Of a stretch of DNA of 64,000 bases, positions 34,650-43,991 are shown piece by piece. This stretch comes from Streptomyces sp. RB17. GTDB taxonomy: Bacteria; Actinomycetota; Actinomycetes; Streptomycetales; Streptomycetaceae. Position 1 is the stretch's first letter. Each line of letters opens with the position of its first letter. The translations under genes and the position numbers were made by a program. The stretch lies in contig NZ_WEGL01000002.1 in NCBI RefSeq assembly GCF_009604455.1, positions 1,300,827 to 1,364,826 on the forward strand, in the 5' to 3' direction. Below the pieces are notes generated by a model, which saw only the letters and a program-made list of their open reading frames with translations, was not told the origin of the DNA and did no database searches.

Positions 34650-35822
34650 TTATATGGCGTGAGGGCCAGGCTGCCCGCTTTCGCCTGCTTCGTTGAGCCG
34701 TTCAGCGAGGAGCATTGCCGCATCGTCCGCCAGGTAGCCGTGGGTGTGGCGGATCAATTCCTGGTGCAGCCGTTCCAGGAACTCTGACGGGGTACAGGGG
34801 TGCACCGATTCTGTCGTCTTGGGCAGGGGGAAGAAGACGCCGTCGGGACTGCGGGCTTCGATCACACCGTCGGTGTGCAGCAGGAGACGGTCACCGGGTG
34901 CGAATGGGTAGCTCTCCGCTTTGGCAGGCGGAACGGTCATGAAATCTTCCAGGCCCAGGGGCGGCATTGGGCAGGCGGGGATGAGGGCCTCCGCCTTGCC
35001 CTGGCGGAGCACCAGCGGGGGCGGATGGCCGCGATTGACCACCTCGACCACGAAGGCGTCTGATACCTGAGCCACGAGCGCGGTGACGAAATCCTCGGTC
35101 AGATTGTCTTCCTCGGCCTGATCAACTGCGCTGAGCGTCGCCCGCTCGCGATCCAGCGCTGCCGCGCAGTGATTCACCACCTCTGCCAGATCCTCGTCAT
35201 AGTGCGCAGCCTCCCGGAACGCACCCAGTACGGCTGCGGCCAGGCGCACGGCGGGCAGCCCCTTGCCGCGGACGTCTCCCACGATCATCCGGACCCCGTA
35301 CCGAGTGTGCACCGCCTCGTACAGATCGCCGCCGATCTGCGCGCCCGTCTCTGCCGCGAGGTACTTGCTGGCCATCTGGACGGGACCGAGCCGGGCCGGC
35401 ACGGGGCGCAGCAGAACCCGTTGTGCCGCCTCGGCGACCCGGCGAACCTGGTTCAGCTCGCGTTGCCTGCGCGTGCGCACTGCATTACTCATGGTGACAC
35501 TTGCTGCCGACACTACGAGGAGGGAGATGAGGTTGCTGTAGACCTGGCCTCCCCAGCTTTGGTGGAGAGTGGCCGTGATGACGGTGACGGTGAAGCCTCC
35601 GGCCGCTGCTGAAAGGGTGCCTCTGGGGCCCATCGTCAGCGAAGCCAGTGCCGGCATGGCGGCGAGGAGAGGACCGGTGCTCACCGCGTGTGCAGGGGAG
35701 AGCTCGATCCCCAGCGCGAGCAGTATGACCATGAATGGCACACACTGCGCGAATCTGAAGAGGACCCGGCTATGACTGCCCGTCGCCGCTGATGGGCCAG
35801 ATGGGCGGATGGGCGACCGCAT
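34650..35822 (-). CDS. Membrane-anchored PP2C (SpoIIE-type) phosphatase
   Basis: The ATG at 35822 is preferred because GGGAGGCAGG lies upstream; a GTG at 35858 would add 12 residues. The product is 390 residues. Three to four hydrophobic segments occupy residues about 15-115 (FMVILLALGIEL, then two segments ending VYSNLISLLVVSAASV). A short linker (RRQRELNQVRRVAEAAQRVL) leads to the SpoIIE phosphatase domain: IGGDLYEAVHTRYGVRMIVG, DVRGKGLPAVRLAA, NRGHPPPLVL, LLLHTDGVIEARS and DDAAMLLAERL. It belongs to the widespread streptomycete membrane-bound RsbU-like phosphatases, presumably acting on an anti-sigma antagonist. It is the second SpoIIE phosphatase of the window. Confidence 0.92.
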   Translation of the reverse strand: MRSPIRPSGPSAATGSHSRVLFRFAQCVPFMVILLALGIELSPAHAVSTGPLLAAMPALASLTMGPRGTLSAAAGGFTVTVITATLHQSWGGQVYSNLISLLVVSAASVTMSNAVRTRRQRELNQVRRVAEAAQRVLLRPVPARLGPVQMASKYLAAETGAQIGGDLYEAVHTRYGVRMIVGDVRGKGLPAVRLAAAVLGAFREAAHYDEDLAEVVNHCAAALDRERATLSAVDQAEEDNLTEDFVTALVAQVSDAFVVEVVNRGHPPPLVLRQGKAEALIPACPMPPLGLEDFMTVPPAKAESYPFAPGDRLLLHTDGVIEARSPDGVFFPLPKTTESVHPCTPSEFLERLHQELIRHTHGYLADDAAMLLAERLNEAGESGQPGPHAI

Positions 35823-36377
35823 GACTACAGCCTGCCTCCCTGACGTCGGGTGTTCCACCTCGCCGCCTTTTGCGCGCTCGGAAACGCCCTACCGCCGGTG
35901 ATGCCGGCAAAGTCGTCGGCTCGGGTCCTTCTCCCTCGCAGGCGATCCGCGGTGTGATGCCGCTGCCGATCGGCTGGAGATCTTCAACGGGCCGGGTTAC
36001 GGCGATTGGATCTGCCCCTGAGAGCTTCGGCGACTGGAGTGTTCTGCTCCGACGGCGCGGGTGACGGGGTTGGTCTTGGCGTCGAGTGGCGGCTCTGCGC
36101 GGTGGTGTGTCAGTGGCGCCGGCCATGTTGCCGTACGCCTACGGCAACGACACGGCACCCGGCGACTGGGGGCGTGATCCTGCACCCTGCTGAAAACGAG
36201 CCATCGGTGAGGTGCGGATCCCGTCGTTAGGTGAGGGGAATCCCTGCCGAACTGTCGTCCGCGCATTGCGTCACCCCGGGAACCCCATTTCGGCGGTACC
36301 TGAGCTGGCTCTGTTCATGACCTCCGGCTCTGGTGCACTTCGTGTGGTCGCGTACATCGATCATCTAGGCTGGCGCG
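35823..36377. other. Intergenic 0.55 kb between divergent genes
   Basis: No gene supported; it contains both promoters. Possible mobile-element remnants were not recognisable. Confidence 0.4.
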
Positions 36378-37229
36378 GTGACTGATGAGCAGGAGCGGGT
36401 GCAGCCGTCGGGAGTGTGGGCCACGGCGGTGGGAGTGGCAAGGGTGCGGGCGCTGGAGACCGAGCGGAAGAACGCGCTGTTCCGCGACCCACTGGCACAG
36501 GCCTTCGCCACCGCCGGCGGTCTGGGGCCCTCCTCGCCGCCGCTGCCCGATGACGAGGCCGCGCGACGCCGGCGGCTGGCCCTGGCGTTCTCCATCGTCA
36601 TCAGGACGAAGTTCCTCGACGACCTGTTGCAGCAGGCGTCTGCGTCCGGGGTGCGGCAGGTCGTGCTGCTCGGCGCCGGCATGGACAGCCGGGCCTTCCG
36701 GATGGACTGGCCCGAGGGCACCCGGCTGTTCGAGGTCGACACCGCAGCGCCACTGGACTTCAAGGCTTCGGTGCTGCGCCAGGAGCGGGCCGTCGCACGC
36801 TGCGAGCGGATCACCGTGGCGGTGGATCTGCGTGAGGACTGGCCAGGCGCGCTGGCTGACGCAGGGCACGACCCGGCGGCGCCGACCGTGTGGATCGCCG
36901 AAGGACTGCTGATCTATCTGCCCGAGGACGCGGTGGAGCTGCTGCTGGCCCGGATCAGCGCGCAGTCGGCGGCAGGCAGTCGGATGGGGCTGACGTTGGG
37001 CTCGCGCGGCGTGATCGAGCGCTTCGGCGCGGACGCCGTGCCGGGATCGGCGGCGTCCATGTGGGTCTCGGAGATGCCCGACGACCCGGTGGGCTGGCTG
37101 GCCGGGCACGGCTGGGAGGCCAGCTGCCACACCCTGCGCGAGCGCGCTGCCGCCTACGGCCGCCCGATCAGCACCCCGCCGCAGCGCGAGGAGCGGCCCG
37201 GCGGACTGATCTCGGCGGTCCGCCGGTAG
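36378..37229 (+). CDS. Class I SAM-dependent methyltransferase (TIGR00027 / LCM-like)
   Basis: A GTG start gives 283 residues. The family features are VGVARVRALETER near the N-terminus, IVIRTKFLDDLL, the SAM-binding VVLLGAGMDSRAFRMDWPEG, FEVDTAAPLDFK with the acidic ribose ligand, and TVWIAEGLLIYLPEDAVELL. This large actinobacterial group is related to leucine carboxyl methyltransferases and probably O-methylates a small carboxylate or polyketide-type product. No biosynthetic partner genes are close, so the substrate is unknown. Confidence 0.9.
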   Translation: MTDEQERVQPSGVWATAVGVARVRALETERKNALFRDPLAQAFATAGGLGPSSPPLPDDEAARRRRLALAFSIVIRTKFLDDLLQQASASGVRQVVLLGAGMDSRAFRMDWPEGTRLFEVDTAAPLDFKASVLRQERAVARCERITVAVDLREDWPGALADAGHDPAAPTVWIAEGLLIYLPEDAVELLLARISAQSAAGSRMGLTLGSRGVIERFGADAVPGSAASMWVSEMPDDPVGWLAGHGWEASCHTLRERAAAYGRPISTPPQREERPGGLISAVRR

Positions 37230-37633
37230 AGCGCATCCCGGTTCGCTGGATGATCGATTTGAAGGGGGCCTGATGAGTGGAGCCAGGTTCTTGCGCGGCC
37301 AGCCAGTCATGCGCGCAGGATTCGAGCTCCTGTGCAAACGAGCCCTGTTGGCGTAACCGCGAGTCACGCGACCACGCGAAGTGGACCAGGGCCTGACGTC
37401 CGACAGCTCTTGTTCACGACTTTCGACAGCAACCGGGATCCGATGGGCTGTGAGCGGCGTCCGGCGTCCACAGGCCGAAGGCGGTCCCGGGACAGGCACG
37501 ACGAAGCTCCTGGCAGTCAGCGGGTGGTCTTGGTCGTCACCCCGTCTGCCGGGAGCTTCATCACTGCGTACTGCTTGGGCGCCTCACCTTGGCGGAGGGC
37601 CGGTGCGTGAGCCGTCTCCCGTGGGCGGCGGGA
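37230..37633. other. Intergenic 0.4 kb, nothing recognised
   Basis: No gene or clear hairpin was found between these convergent genes. Confidence 0.4.
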
Positions 37634-39613
37634 TCAGCAGGGGAAGGTGCCGCTGTAGATGGCGTGTCCGTGGGAAGAGCTTCCGGAGCCGAAGCCGTAG
37701 ATGCCGTCGTCGCTCCAGACCGCCTCGCGGAGGCCGTTGACGCAGGTCGACGTCGGTGCGATCGCGAAGCCCTCCAGGTTGTCGGTCGGCATGACGGCCG
37801 GGTTCGTGTAGGTCACGTCCGGAACGATCGCGCCGCTGGCGTTGACCTTCATGAAGGTGTGCGTCTCGCCGCAGGTGTTGTCGCAGGTCGCGATGATGCG
37901 CTGGGTTCCGGCGTCGAACGTCACATCCATCACGGAGACCTTGCCGGTCGCGATCGTGCCGAACGTGGTGAACGTGCCGTCGGAGTTCAGGCCGTAGACA
38001 TGCAGCGTGCCGTCCCACTCCAGGCCGGCGAAGAAGAGGCCCGATCCGTGCAGCGGGTAGTTCGCAGGGTTGTAGGCGGCGCCGGTGAGCGGGTCGACCC
38101 AGCCGTTCGCGGTCAGCCAGCTGTCCGGCACGTAGCCGACGCCCTCGAAGCCCAGGTTGGCGTCGTCCTTGTTGCCGGTGTTGAGCTGTGGGAACTGTGA
38201 GGTCATGTCCCACTGATGGATCGGGGTCAGCGTCGATCCGGTCGCGGCCGGGTCGAACTCCATGATCGTGTCCTTGGGGACCGTGTTGTTGGTGTTGTCG
38301 CGCTCGGAGGTCACGTAGATGTGGCCGTTGGCGCCGACCGTCAGGCCCTCGGAGTCCGGCTGGCCGGTGCCGCCGGCGAATCGGATCTGCTTGCCGGTCG
38401 CGCTCCATGACGCGTCCGGGATCCACTTGCCGTTGCTCTTGACCAGCTTGTACAGCCAGTTCTTGTTTTTGGCAGCCCACAGCACCGACGGGTTCGCCGG
38501 GTCGAACGCCAGGCCGCTCAGGTCCCGGCCTTCAGGGCCGGTGGACGTGGTGAACGCGCAGACGTTGTCGGCGATCGTGACGTCCGGTCCTCCCGGCCAT
38601 GCCAGGGTGCCCGCCGGGGTGGAACCCGTACCGGAGGGCGCCTCGGGGGTGCAGCCGCTGGTGAGCGAGCCGCCGCCACCCAGCAGCTGACCGCCACCAC
38701 CGCCGGTACCACCGCCATCGCCGCTGCCCGAGCAGGAGTTCGCGCTGCCGAGCGTCGCGGTCGTGGAGGTCTGGAACCAGCCGGTGCCGTTGGCGCAGCG
38801 CTCGTCCGACGGCTTGGCGCCATCGGTCGCCCAGGTCACCGAGTCGACGGTGTTGCCGTTGCTGTCGAGGAGGAAGACCGAGTCGTTGTCGCCCAGACCC
38901 AGGGTGGAGTTGAACGTGACGTAGCCTCCCGCCGGGATGCTGGTCGCGCTCGGCGAGGAGGACGAGATCGAGACCGGTGAGTGGGTGGTGTCATTGTCGA
39001 CGTACTTCCACGACCCGATGCTGACCGTGCTCGTTCCGCCGTTGTACAGCTCCACGGTGTCCGCGCCGTCCGAGGCGACCTCGTTGATCCGCACCCGGCT
39101 CGCCGCCGGTGTCGAAGACGGGCACCCCGAGGCGTTCGAGGCGCCGAACGTGGACGCCGCGGTGGTGGTCACCCACCCCCCGGTGCCGTCGCCGCCGCAA
39201 CGCGCCATCGCCGGCTTCGCCCCGTTGGTGGCCCACTCAACGCGGTCGACCACCGTGCCACTGGCCGTGTAGATCACCAGCTTGTCCGAATCACCCAGCC
39301 CCTTGGGTGAGTTGAAGGTGGCGAAGCCGCCTGCCGGGATCGTGCTGGAGGACGGGCTGAACGTCTGCGGGGAGAAGCTGTCGTCGGACATCTTCCAGCC
39401 ACTGATGCTCACTGCAGTCGTGCCGGTGTTGTACAGCTCCACCGTGTCGCTGTTCGAGGAGGTGACCTCGTTGATCCGAACATTCTGGTAGCCGGCCGGG
39501 TCCGCGGCAGCCGCGGGCTGAGCGGCAACCATCCCTGTCACGAGCAGTCCTGAGAGCGTCAAAGCCGCGGCGCATACTGAGGCGACGCCGGCACGCGAGT
39601 GTGAGGTAGGCAC
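37634..39613 (-). CDS. Secreted protein with two lamin-tail domains and a beta-propeller-like C-terminus
   Basis: With the GTG at 39613 the product is 659 residues and begins with a good signal peptide ending AAAAD; the ATG at 39703 would add 30 residues before it. Residues about 38-150 and 165-285 are two lamin-tail-domain (LTD) repeats, each with RINEV, DTVELYN, SISGWK-like and IPAGGFATFNS-like blocks. A Gly/Ser-rich linker follows (residues about 290-325). The C-terminal half (330-659) resembles secreted esterase-like/SdiA-regulated propellers: LSGLAFDPANPSVLWAAKNK, SEGLTVGANGHIYVTSERD, GFEGVGYVPDSWL and NLEGFAIAP. Bacterial LTD proteins bind extracellular DNA, sugar or wall surfaces, and many carry a nuclease or phosphatase. 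Here the catalytic role, if any, is unclear. Confidence 0.8.
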   Translation of the reverse strand: MPTSHSRAGVASVCAAALTLSGLLVTGMVAAQPAAAADPAGYQNVRINEVTSSNSDTVELYNTGTTAVSISGWKMSDDSFSPQTFSPSSSTIPAGGFATFNSPKGLGDSDKLVIYTASGTVVDRVEWATNGAKPAMARCGGDGTGGWVTTTAASTFGASNASGCPSSTPAASRVRINEVASDGADTVELYNGGTSTVSIGSWKYVDNDTTHSPVSISSSSPSATSIPAGGYVTFNSTLGLGDNDSVFLLDSNGNTVDSVTWATDGAKPSDERCANGTGWFQTSTTATLGSANSCSGSGDGGGTGGGGGQLLGGGGSLTSGCTPEAPSGTGSTPAGTLAWPGGPDVTIADNVCAFTTSTGPEGRDLSGLAFDPANPSVLWAAKNKNWLYKLVKSNGKWIPDASWSATGKQIRFAGGTGQPDSEGLTVGANGHIYVTSERDNTNNTVPKDTIMEFDPAATGSTLTPIHQWDMTSQFPQLNTGNKDDANLGFEGVGYVPDSWLTANGWVDPLTGAAYNPANYPLHGSGLFFAGLEWDGTLHVYGLNSDGTFTTFGTIATGKVSVMDVTFDAGTQRIIATCDNTCGETHTFMKVNASGAIVPDVTYTNPAVMPTDNLEGFAIAPTSTCVNGLREAVWSDDGIYGFGSGSSSHGHAIYSGTFPC

Positions 39614-39820
39614 GAGGCGGAACTCTGGCGACACGATCTTGAAACAGCGTGTACTCCAGCTGAATGCCGCCTGCTGGCCACCAGAACGCCAGCAGAATGG
39701 CATCGTCCCGGGAGACCTCGCGTGGACGTCGATGTCCGCCAGAGGGATGAAAGTCGGGCAGGTTCTCAGTCACAGTGGACGTACTCGGTCGAGGGGAAGC
39801 CGTGGGGGGAAGGAAGACCG

Positions 39821-40387
39821 ATGACGGAACCCGGTCTTTTCGAGCTGGAAGCGGTCGTGGTGGGGCAGCCGAAGCGTTCACGGTGGCGCAGATACGTGGG
39901 CCCCGACCTGGCCGTGTCCACCGTGCAGGGGACCCCGCTCGCTTGGGTCACGTACACCGACGACACGTACTCCGTCCTCGCGAAAACATCCGGCGAGTTC
40001 ATCGTCCGTATCGAGCAGTTCGGGCCGGTGGAGTTCCGCTTCACCAATGCCGCGCAGCGGGTGGTCGGCACGGCCGGTGCCCGAGGACTCATCAAGACCC
40101 GGCAGTTGAGCCTCCAGACGGAGCAGGGGCGTCAACTCCTCCTCACGCGGCCGGGTCTCCTGTACGCCGAATGGCATCTCACCGAGACCGATCCGCAAGG
40201 GGGCCCGGCGCCGGAGATTCTCGGCCGGGTCACAATGAGCACCATCGACGCGTGGATCGGGTTGCAGCAGTACGTTGTCGAAATGGACCCTCGCATGGAT
40301 GCCTCCGAACGGCGGACCGTCGTCGCGTCGGTCGTCTGTCTGCATCTGCTGCGCCGGCCTCCGGGCAACAGCGCCGCACCGGCGTGA
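39821..40387 (+). CDS. Hypothetical protein, possible LURP-one/scramblase-like barrel
   Basis: The ATG at 39821 has AAGGAAG upstream; the product is 188 residues. It is rich in short beta strands (LAVSTVQGTPLAWVTYTDD, GEFIVRIEQF, VEFRFTNA) and ends with YVVEMDPRMDASERRTVVAS followed by a helix. This pattern is like the tubby/LURP-one/scramblase beta-barrel with a C-terminal helix through it, but I am not sure. No signal peptide. It is divergent from the lamin-tail gene with about 200 bp between them. Confidence 0.6.
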   Translation: MTEPGLFELEAVVVGQPKRSRWRRYVGPDLAVSTVQGTPLAWVTYTDDTYSVLAKTSGEFIVRIEQFGPVEFRFTNAAQRVVGTAGARGLIKTRQLSLQTEQGRQLLLTRPGLLYAEWHLTETDPQGGPAPEILGRVTMSTIDAWIGLQQYVVEMDPRMDASERRTVVASVVCLHLLRRPPGNSAAPA

Positions 40388-40437
40388 GGGCGGCCCTGGT
40401 GCTGTGCCCGGGACGGTTCACCGGGTCGTGTTGGGTG

Positions 40438-40600
40438 TCAGCGCGGTCGCCGAAGGCGACAAGAACTCCTGACGAAGTGGGGGTTCTTCATTCGTCGCCA
40501 GCAGATGATGCCGCACGCCAGGCTGAGGAAAGCTTCGTGGATGTCGTCGCGGATCTCCCAGCGGATGCGCAAGCGGCGTACTCGTGGGTGCCGGCCGCTC
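40438..40600 (-). pseudogene. IS5-type transposase C-terminal fragment
   Basis: RRLRIRWEIRDDIHEAFLSL and ACGIICWRRM match the C-terminal helix of an IS5-type transposase group (RWEIRDDIHEAFL...CWRRL). Nothing else of the element remains. Confidence 0.65.
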
Positions 40601-40685
40601 GTCCAGGCCGTCCCGTCCTGCACCTGGCAAGCGCAGACTGGGGATGGAAAGGCTCGGTGATCCCGTTCGACCTCAGCCTGGGCGC

Positions 40686-41426
40686 CTACCGGGTGGCATG
40701 GGCATACGCGTCGCGGATGGAGGTGGGTACGTGTCCGCTGCCGCCCCAGTTCAGGGAGTAGCCGTGCTCGGCGGCCCAGGTGCGGATGATGTCGACATCG
40801 GGGTCGGGGCCCAGACTGAGCGTGCCGCGGACGGTGTAGGCGGGCAGTGGCGCACGCATCACACTGCTTTGGGGCAGGCACAGCCCGAAGTGGTGCTCAA
40901 GCACGGTGAGCGTGAGACGGTTTCCGCTCATGGCTGAGCCCGGCCGTGCCGCAGCCTGGTGACTCGTCCCGTCAGGGGTCAGGACGCCGCCAGCAACGAG
41001 CGCCGGCAGCAGATGGTCCGGATCCTGACCCCAGCGATGTGCTTCCTCCCCGATTCCGAAGCCGCACACCGTTCGACCATCACGCAGGTAGTCGAACTGC
41101 GCGGGCGGGTGATCCGTCATCGCCACGTACTGGATGACTTCGACGCCACCGCGTGATGCTCTGACGGCCAGGTCGTCTCGCCCGGGATCAGCCAGGTGCA
41201 GCACGGCGTACGACCACGCACCACATGCCGCGACCCGCACCACGTCGCTGTCGCCGGTCTCCGAGCGATGGAGGAGAGAGGTGACATCGGGGCCAGTCAG
41301 CTGCACGGCGGCACCGGGCGTGCCACCCATCCGCACCGCGAGGTCCTCCGGGCTGATATCCCGGGCGAACACCACGCTGTCCAGCCCTTCGTCCCCGTCG
41401 GCCAGCCATCCGATTCCCTCACACAC
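40686..41426 (-). CDS. DUF6461-like domain joined to an Lsr2-like DNA-binding module
   Basis: A GTG at 41426 with GGGGGTG upstream gives 246 residues. Residues 1-165 resemble DUF6461: IGWLADGDEGLDSVVFARDI, then SPEDLAVRMGG, and CGAWSYAVLHLADPG, DGRTVCGFGIGEEAHRWG. The last 40 residues (PDVDIIRTWAAEHGYSLNWG then HVPTSIRDAYAHA) match the C-terminal helix-turn-helix of the nucleoid protein Lsr2, whose loop normally carries RGR for the DNA minor groove. Here that loop reads GGSGHV, so the key Arg pair is lost. The protein may bind DNA weakly or use the module for something else. Longer starts are possible because the frame is open upstream. Confidence 0.65.
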   Translation of the reverse strand: MCEGIGWLADGDEGLDSVVFARDISPEDLAVRMGGTPGAAVQLTGPDVTSLLHRSETGDSDVVRVAACGAWSYAVLHLADPGRDDLAVRASRGGVEVIQYVAMTDHPPAQFDYLRDGRTVCGFGIGEEAHRWGQDPDHLLPALVAGGVLTPDGTSHQAAARPGSAMSGNRLTLTVLEHHFGLCLPQSSVMRAPLPAYTVRGTLSLGPDPDVDIIRTWAAEHGYSLNWGGSGHVPTSIRDAYAHATR

Positions 41427-41760
41427 AAGCACCCCCACACGCACGGCGAAGACCAATGCCAGGCAGCGTATCCAGGGCCACTGACAACCGCTGCCCGTCG
41501 TATCACGCCGCCGGGTCACAGAAGACTGCCTCGGCACTCGTGAAATAGGAGAACGCTCAGTGCGCAACGGCGTCTGATGAGCGGCCAGGAATGGGATGCA
41601 GGCGAGTGGGGCGCAGTACCCGCCGGACCGGCCGGGAGGAGTGTCACGCTGATCGGCGAGGTGGCCCACATCTGGGTCCGGGCCCGTGACTGCGGGCCGA
41701 ACCGGCAGCAGTTTGACCAGGCCGGCAGGCTTGCGGCGCGCCTCGCTAGGCTCAGCTTCC

Positions 41761-42105
41761 ATGACTGGTGGCGGTGTCGCGCACAAGCGCTCCTTCCTCG
41801 CTCTGCACGACTACGGCATGGGCGGCTCGTGGTGGTGGGTCCGAGCGCGTTCCGAGCGGGCGGTCCTCGGAACGTTTGCCTGGGTTGAGGTGGTCACCGA
41901 CCCGGAGACTGTGGCCCGGTTCGAGGAGGAGGGGCTGGAGGAAGTCGACATCGACGATCCTCGGATGCCTCCCGGACTGGACGGCCTGCGCGCCGAGCGT
42001 GACGCGCAGCGCGGGCGTGAGGGTTTCGGCGCGCTCGCGGACAGGGACATCGTGCATCTGGGGCGCCGCTGGGACGAGGAGGCCGATGAACCAGTCGTTT
42101 TCTGA
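41761..42105 (+). CDS. Conserved hypothetical protein, 114 aa
   Basis: The protein has a Trp-rich start (FLALHDYGMGGSWWWVRARS) and an acidic middle (VEVVTDPETVARFEEEGLEE, VDIDDPRMPPGL), ending near GRRWDEEADEPVVF. I believe similar short proteins are found in other streptomycetes, but no function is known to me. The ribosome binding site is weak; the gene is preceded by unassigned DNA. Confidence 0.6.
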   Translation: MTGGGVAHKRSFLALHDYGMGGSWWWVRARSERAVLGTFAWVEVVTDPETVARFEEEGLEEVDIDDPRMPPGLDGLRAERDAQRGREGFGALADRDIVHLGRRWDEEADEPVVF

Positions 42106-42120
42106 TGGAAGTGGGGTCCG

Positions 42121-42285
42121 ATGGACGCCGGATTCGCCAGGTGGAGCTGGCCGAAGACGGAAGAGCTCTGCGCAGTGGCCCCCGGCGACTGGCCGTTCAA
42201 CCCGCCGATCGTGGACCTCTTTGACCCGGCCCTCGCGGGCCAAGAGATCAGCCGGACCGAGTTCGAGGGGCACCTGTGTTGGCGC
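42121..42285 (+). pseudogene. Fragment of a hypothetical gene
   Basis: The frame reads FARWSWPKTEELCAVAPGDW, PFNPPIVDLFDPALAGQEIS, RTEFEGH, which looks like the C-terminal part of a real protein, then runs into the antisense of the GNAT gene. No start or ribosome binding site lies before it, so a truncated gene is likely. Confidence 0.35.
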
Positions 42286-42823
42286 TCTGGGCCCGCGGCG
42301 TCCAGTCGTGCGCGAGGAGGCCAAGGATGGCCTCGTCCGCGTATGCGCCGTACACCCAGGCGGAGTGCCGCAGCGTTCCCTCTCGCGTGAACCCCGCCCT
42401 GGCTGCCGCTGCGATCATCGGAGTGTTGTCCGTGAGGGTTTCGATCTGCAGGCGCTGCAGTCCACGTACGGCGAATCCGTATTCGCACAGCGTCTGTAGG
42501 ACATCGACGCCGAGCCCGCGGCCGCGGAATGCGGGTCGCAGGGAGATCCCGATGTGGGCCGTCCTGTTGTGTGTGTCGATGTCCCAAAGCAGGGCCTCGC
42601 CGACCAGCTCCCGCGACTCCAGCTCCACTACGGAGAAGCAGGCTGCGTCGTCCGACGGCTCAGCCACTGCATACGGCGACTGCGCCGAGCCTTGCGGGAT
42701 GGGCCGCCACGGGCGGGAGTCGGCGCGTGACCGTGTGGCCACGTCGTCGTACAACTCGGACTGGAGAACTGGGACGTCGCTCTCCTGCCGGGCGCGCAGC
42801 GCGATCTTTTCACCATGTATCAC
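42248..42823 (-). CDS. GNAT-family N-acetyltransferase (RimJ/RimL type)
   Basis: Starting at the GTG at 42823 the product is 191 residues. It follows the RimJ/L pattern: IALRARQESDVPVLQSELYD, FSVVELESRELVGEALLWDI, NRTAHIGISLRPAFRGRGLG with the acetyl-CoA loop, CEYGFAVRGLQRLQIETLTD, and AARAGFTREGTLRHSAWVYG. The acceptor is unknown. No ribosome binding site precedes this start, and the frame stays open into an IS630 relic upstream, so the gene may be translated as a fusion or have lost its own control region. Confidence 0.8.
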   Translation of the reverse strand: MIHGEKIALRARQESDVPVLQSELYDDVATRSRADSRPWRPIPQGSAQSPYAVAEPSDDAACFSVVELESRELVGEALLWDIDTHNRTAHIGISLRPAFRGRGLGVDVLQTLCEYGFAVRGLQRLQIETLTDNTPMIAAAARAGFTREGTLRHSAWVYGAYADEAILGLLAHDWTPRAQSANTGAPRTRSG

Positions 42824-42844
42824 AGAGCATTGCCATACGAGAGG

Positions 42845-43030
42845 GAGCAGCCGATCAACCGTGTTGCCCCGGCGGTTCGTCACCTTGGCGATCTTTGCCA
42901 CGGGCGTGCCCTGAGCGGACAGCAGCACCATGTGCGCCCCCCGCCAGGTCATCACCGGCCCGGCACCCCGGCGAATGATCCGCAGAAGCCGCAGCCCCTC
43001 ACCGTCACCGATGTTCCGCACCCGCACCCG
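42845..43030 (-). pseudogene. IS630-family transposase N-terminal fragment
   Basis: VRVRNIGDGEGLRLLRIIRRG, then RGAHMVLLSAQGTPVAKIAK and VTNRRGNTVDRL, match the first helix-turn-helix of IS630 transposases. It is in frame with, and directly before, the GNAT gene. Confidence 0.65.
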
Positions 43031-43112
43031 TTCAGCCACCAGGCCGGCCCGGCCGATGCGCGCCGTCCCGACCCGCACCCGCACGGCACCTCAGATTCGC
43101 TGGGCCGACCCC

Positions 43113-43991
43113 TCAGCTCGGACTCATGCGGGAGGGGCCGAGTTCCTCGATGATCTCGCGCATCTCGTCCTCGTCGGCCTCATAGACCGTCTCGCCCACA
43201 CGGGGGTCCCGGGCATGGAGCGTGTGGATGAGCGGTCCGTTCGCCGTGCCGAGTTGGACCAAGGAGGCCGACGCGCCGTGCACAGCGCGCTCAGTGCCGG
43301 GCCGGGCGGTCAGGTCGATACGGCTGACGACGCCTGGTGTGACCCAGACCGTCGCCTGCTCCAGACGCCCCACGATCTGAAGGTGGAAGTGGCCGCAGAG
43401 GATGAGCTGCACGTCCGTTCCCCGGATCACCTCGGCCAGTTTGTCTGCGTTCTGCAGCCCGAGCGCCTGCTGCACCTCGACCTCCAGCGCGACCGGCGGG
43501 TGATGGAAGGCCAGGATCGTTCCGCGCGGCGCGGGTGTGGCCAGTACCCGGCGCAGCCAGTCGAGCTGGGCCCGACTGATCCTGCCATAGGCCTTGCCCG
43601 GCACGAGGGAGTCAAGGGTGACCAGGCGCCAGCCGTCGACTGTGCTCGCGGCGGCCCGCTCGCCGTCGGGTCCTGCGCACACCGCGTCGGGGTGTGCGTG
43701 GCCGCAGCCGAGCACCTCGGTGAACGCCGCCCGTTCGTCGTGGTTCCCGGTGGCATAGAACACGGACGCCCCGCGCTCCCGGGCGTAGGCGTCCAGGAGC
43801 GCACGTGCCCGCGCGTACCCCTCGCGCGATCCGTCGTCCGTGACGTCACCCGTGACGACGACAGCACTGAGGTCTCGTAGGTGGATCAAGTCGGCGAGTA
43901 TGCGCCGGAGCGCCGTTGTACCGTCGGCCCCATCGGCGTCCGGACGGCCGGCGCGGTCGAGGTGCGTATCGGACAGATGAAGGATCTTCAT
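43113..43991 (-). CDS. Calcineurin-type metallophosphoesterase (CpdA-like)
   Basis: The product is 292 residues. All five metal-binding blocks are present in order: LSDTHLD, VTGDVTDDG, ATGNHDER, FHHPPV and CGHFHLQ. This arrangement, with the substrate-side NHDE-type motif, matches class III cyclic-nucleotide phosphodiesterases such as CpdA/Icc, though related enzymes have other phosphoesters as substrates. It is cytoplasmic (no signal peptide). The last 25 residues are acidic and are not part of the fold. It is a single gene. Confidence 0.88.
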   Translation of the reverse strand: MKILHLSDTHLDRAGRPDADGADGTTALRRILADLIHLRDLSAVVVTGDVTDDGSREGYARARALLDAYARERGASVFYATGNHDERAAFTEVLGCGHAHPDAVCAGPDGERAAASTVDGWRLVTLDSLVPGKAYGRISRAQLDWLRRVLATPAPRGTILAFHHPPVALEVEVQQALGLQNADKLAEVIRGTDVQLILCGHFHLQIVGRLEQATVWVTPGVVSRIDLTARPGTERAVHGASASLVQLGTANGPLIHTLHARDPRVGETVYEADEDEMREIIEELGPSRMSPS

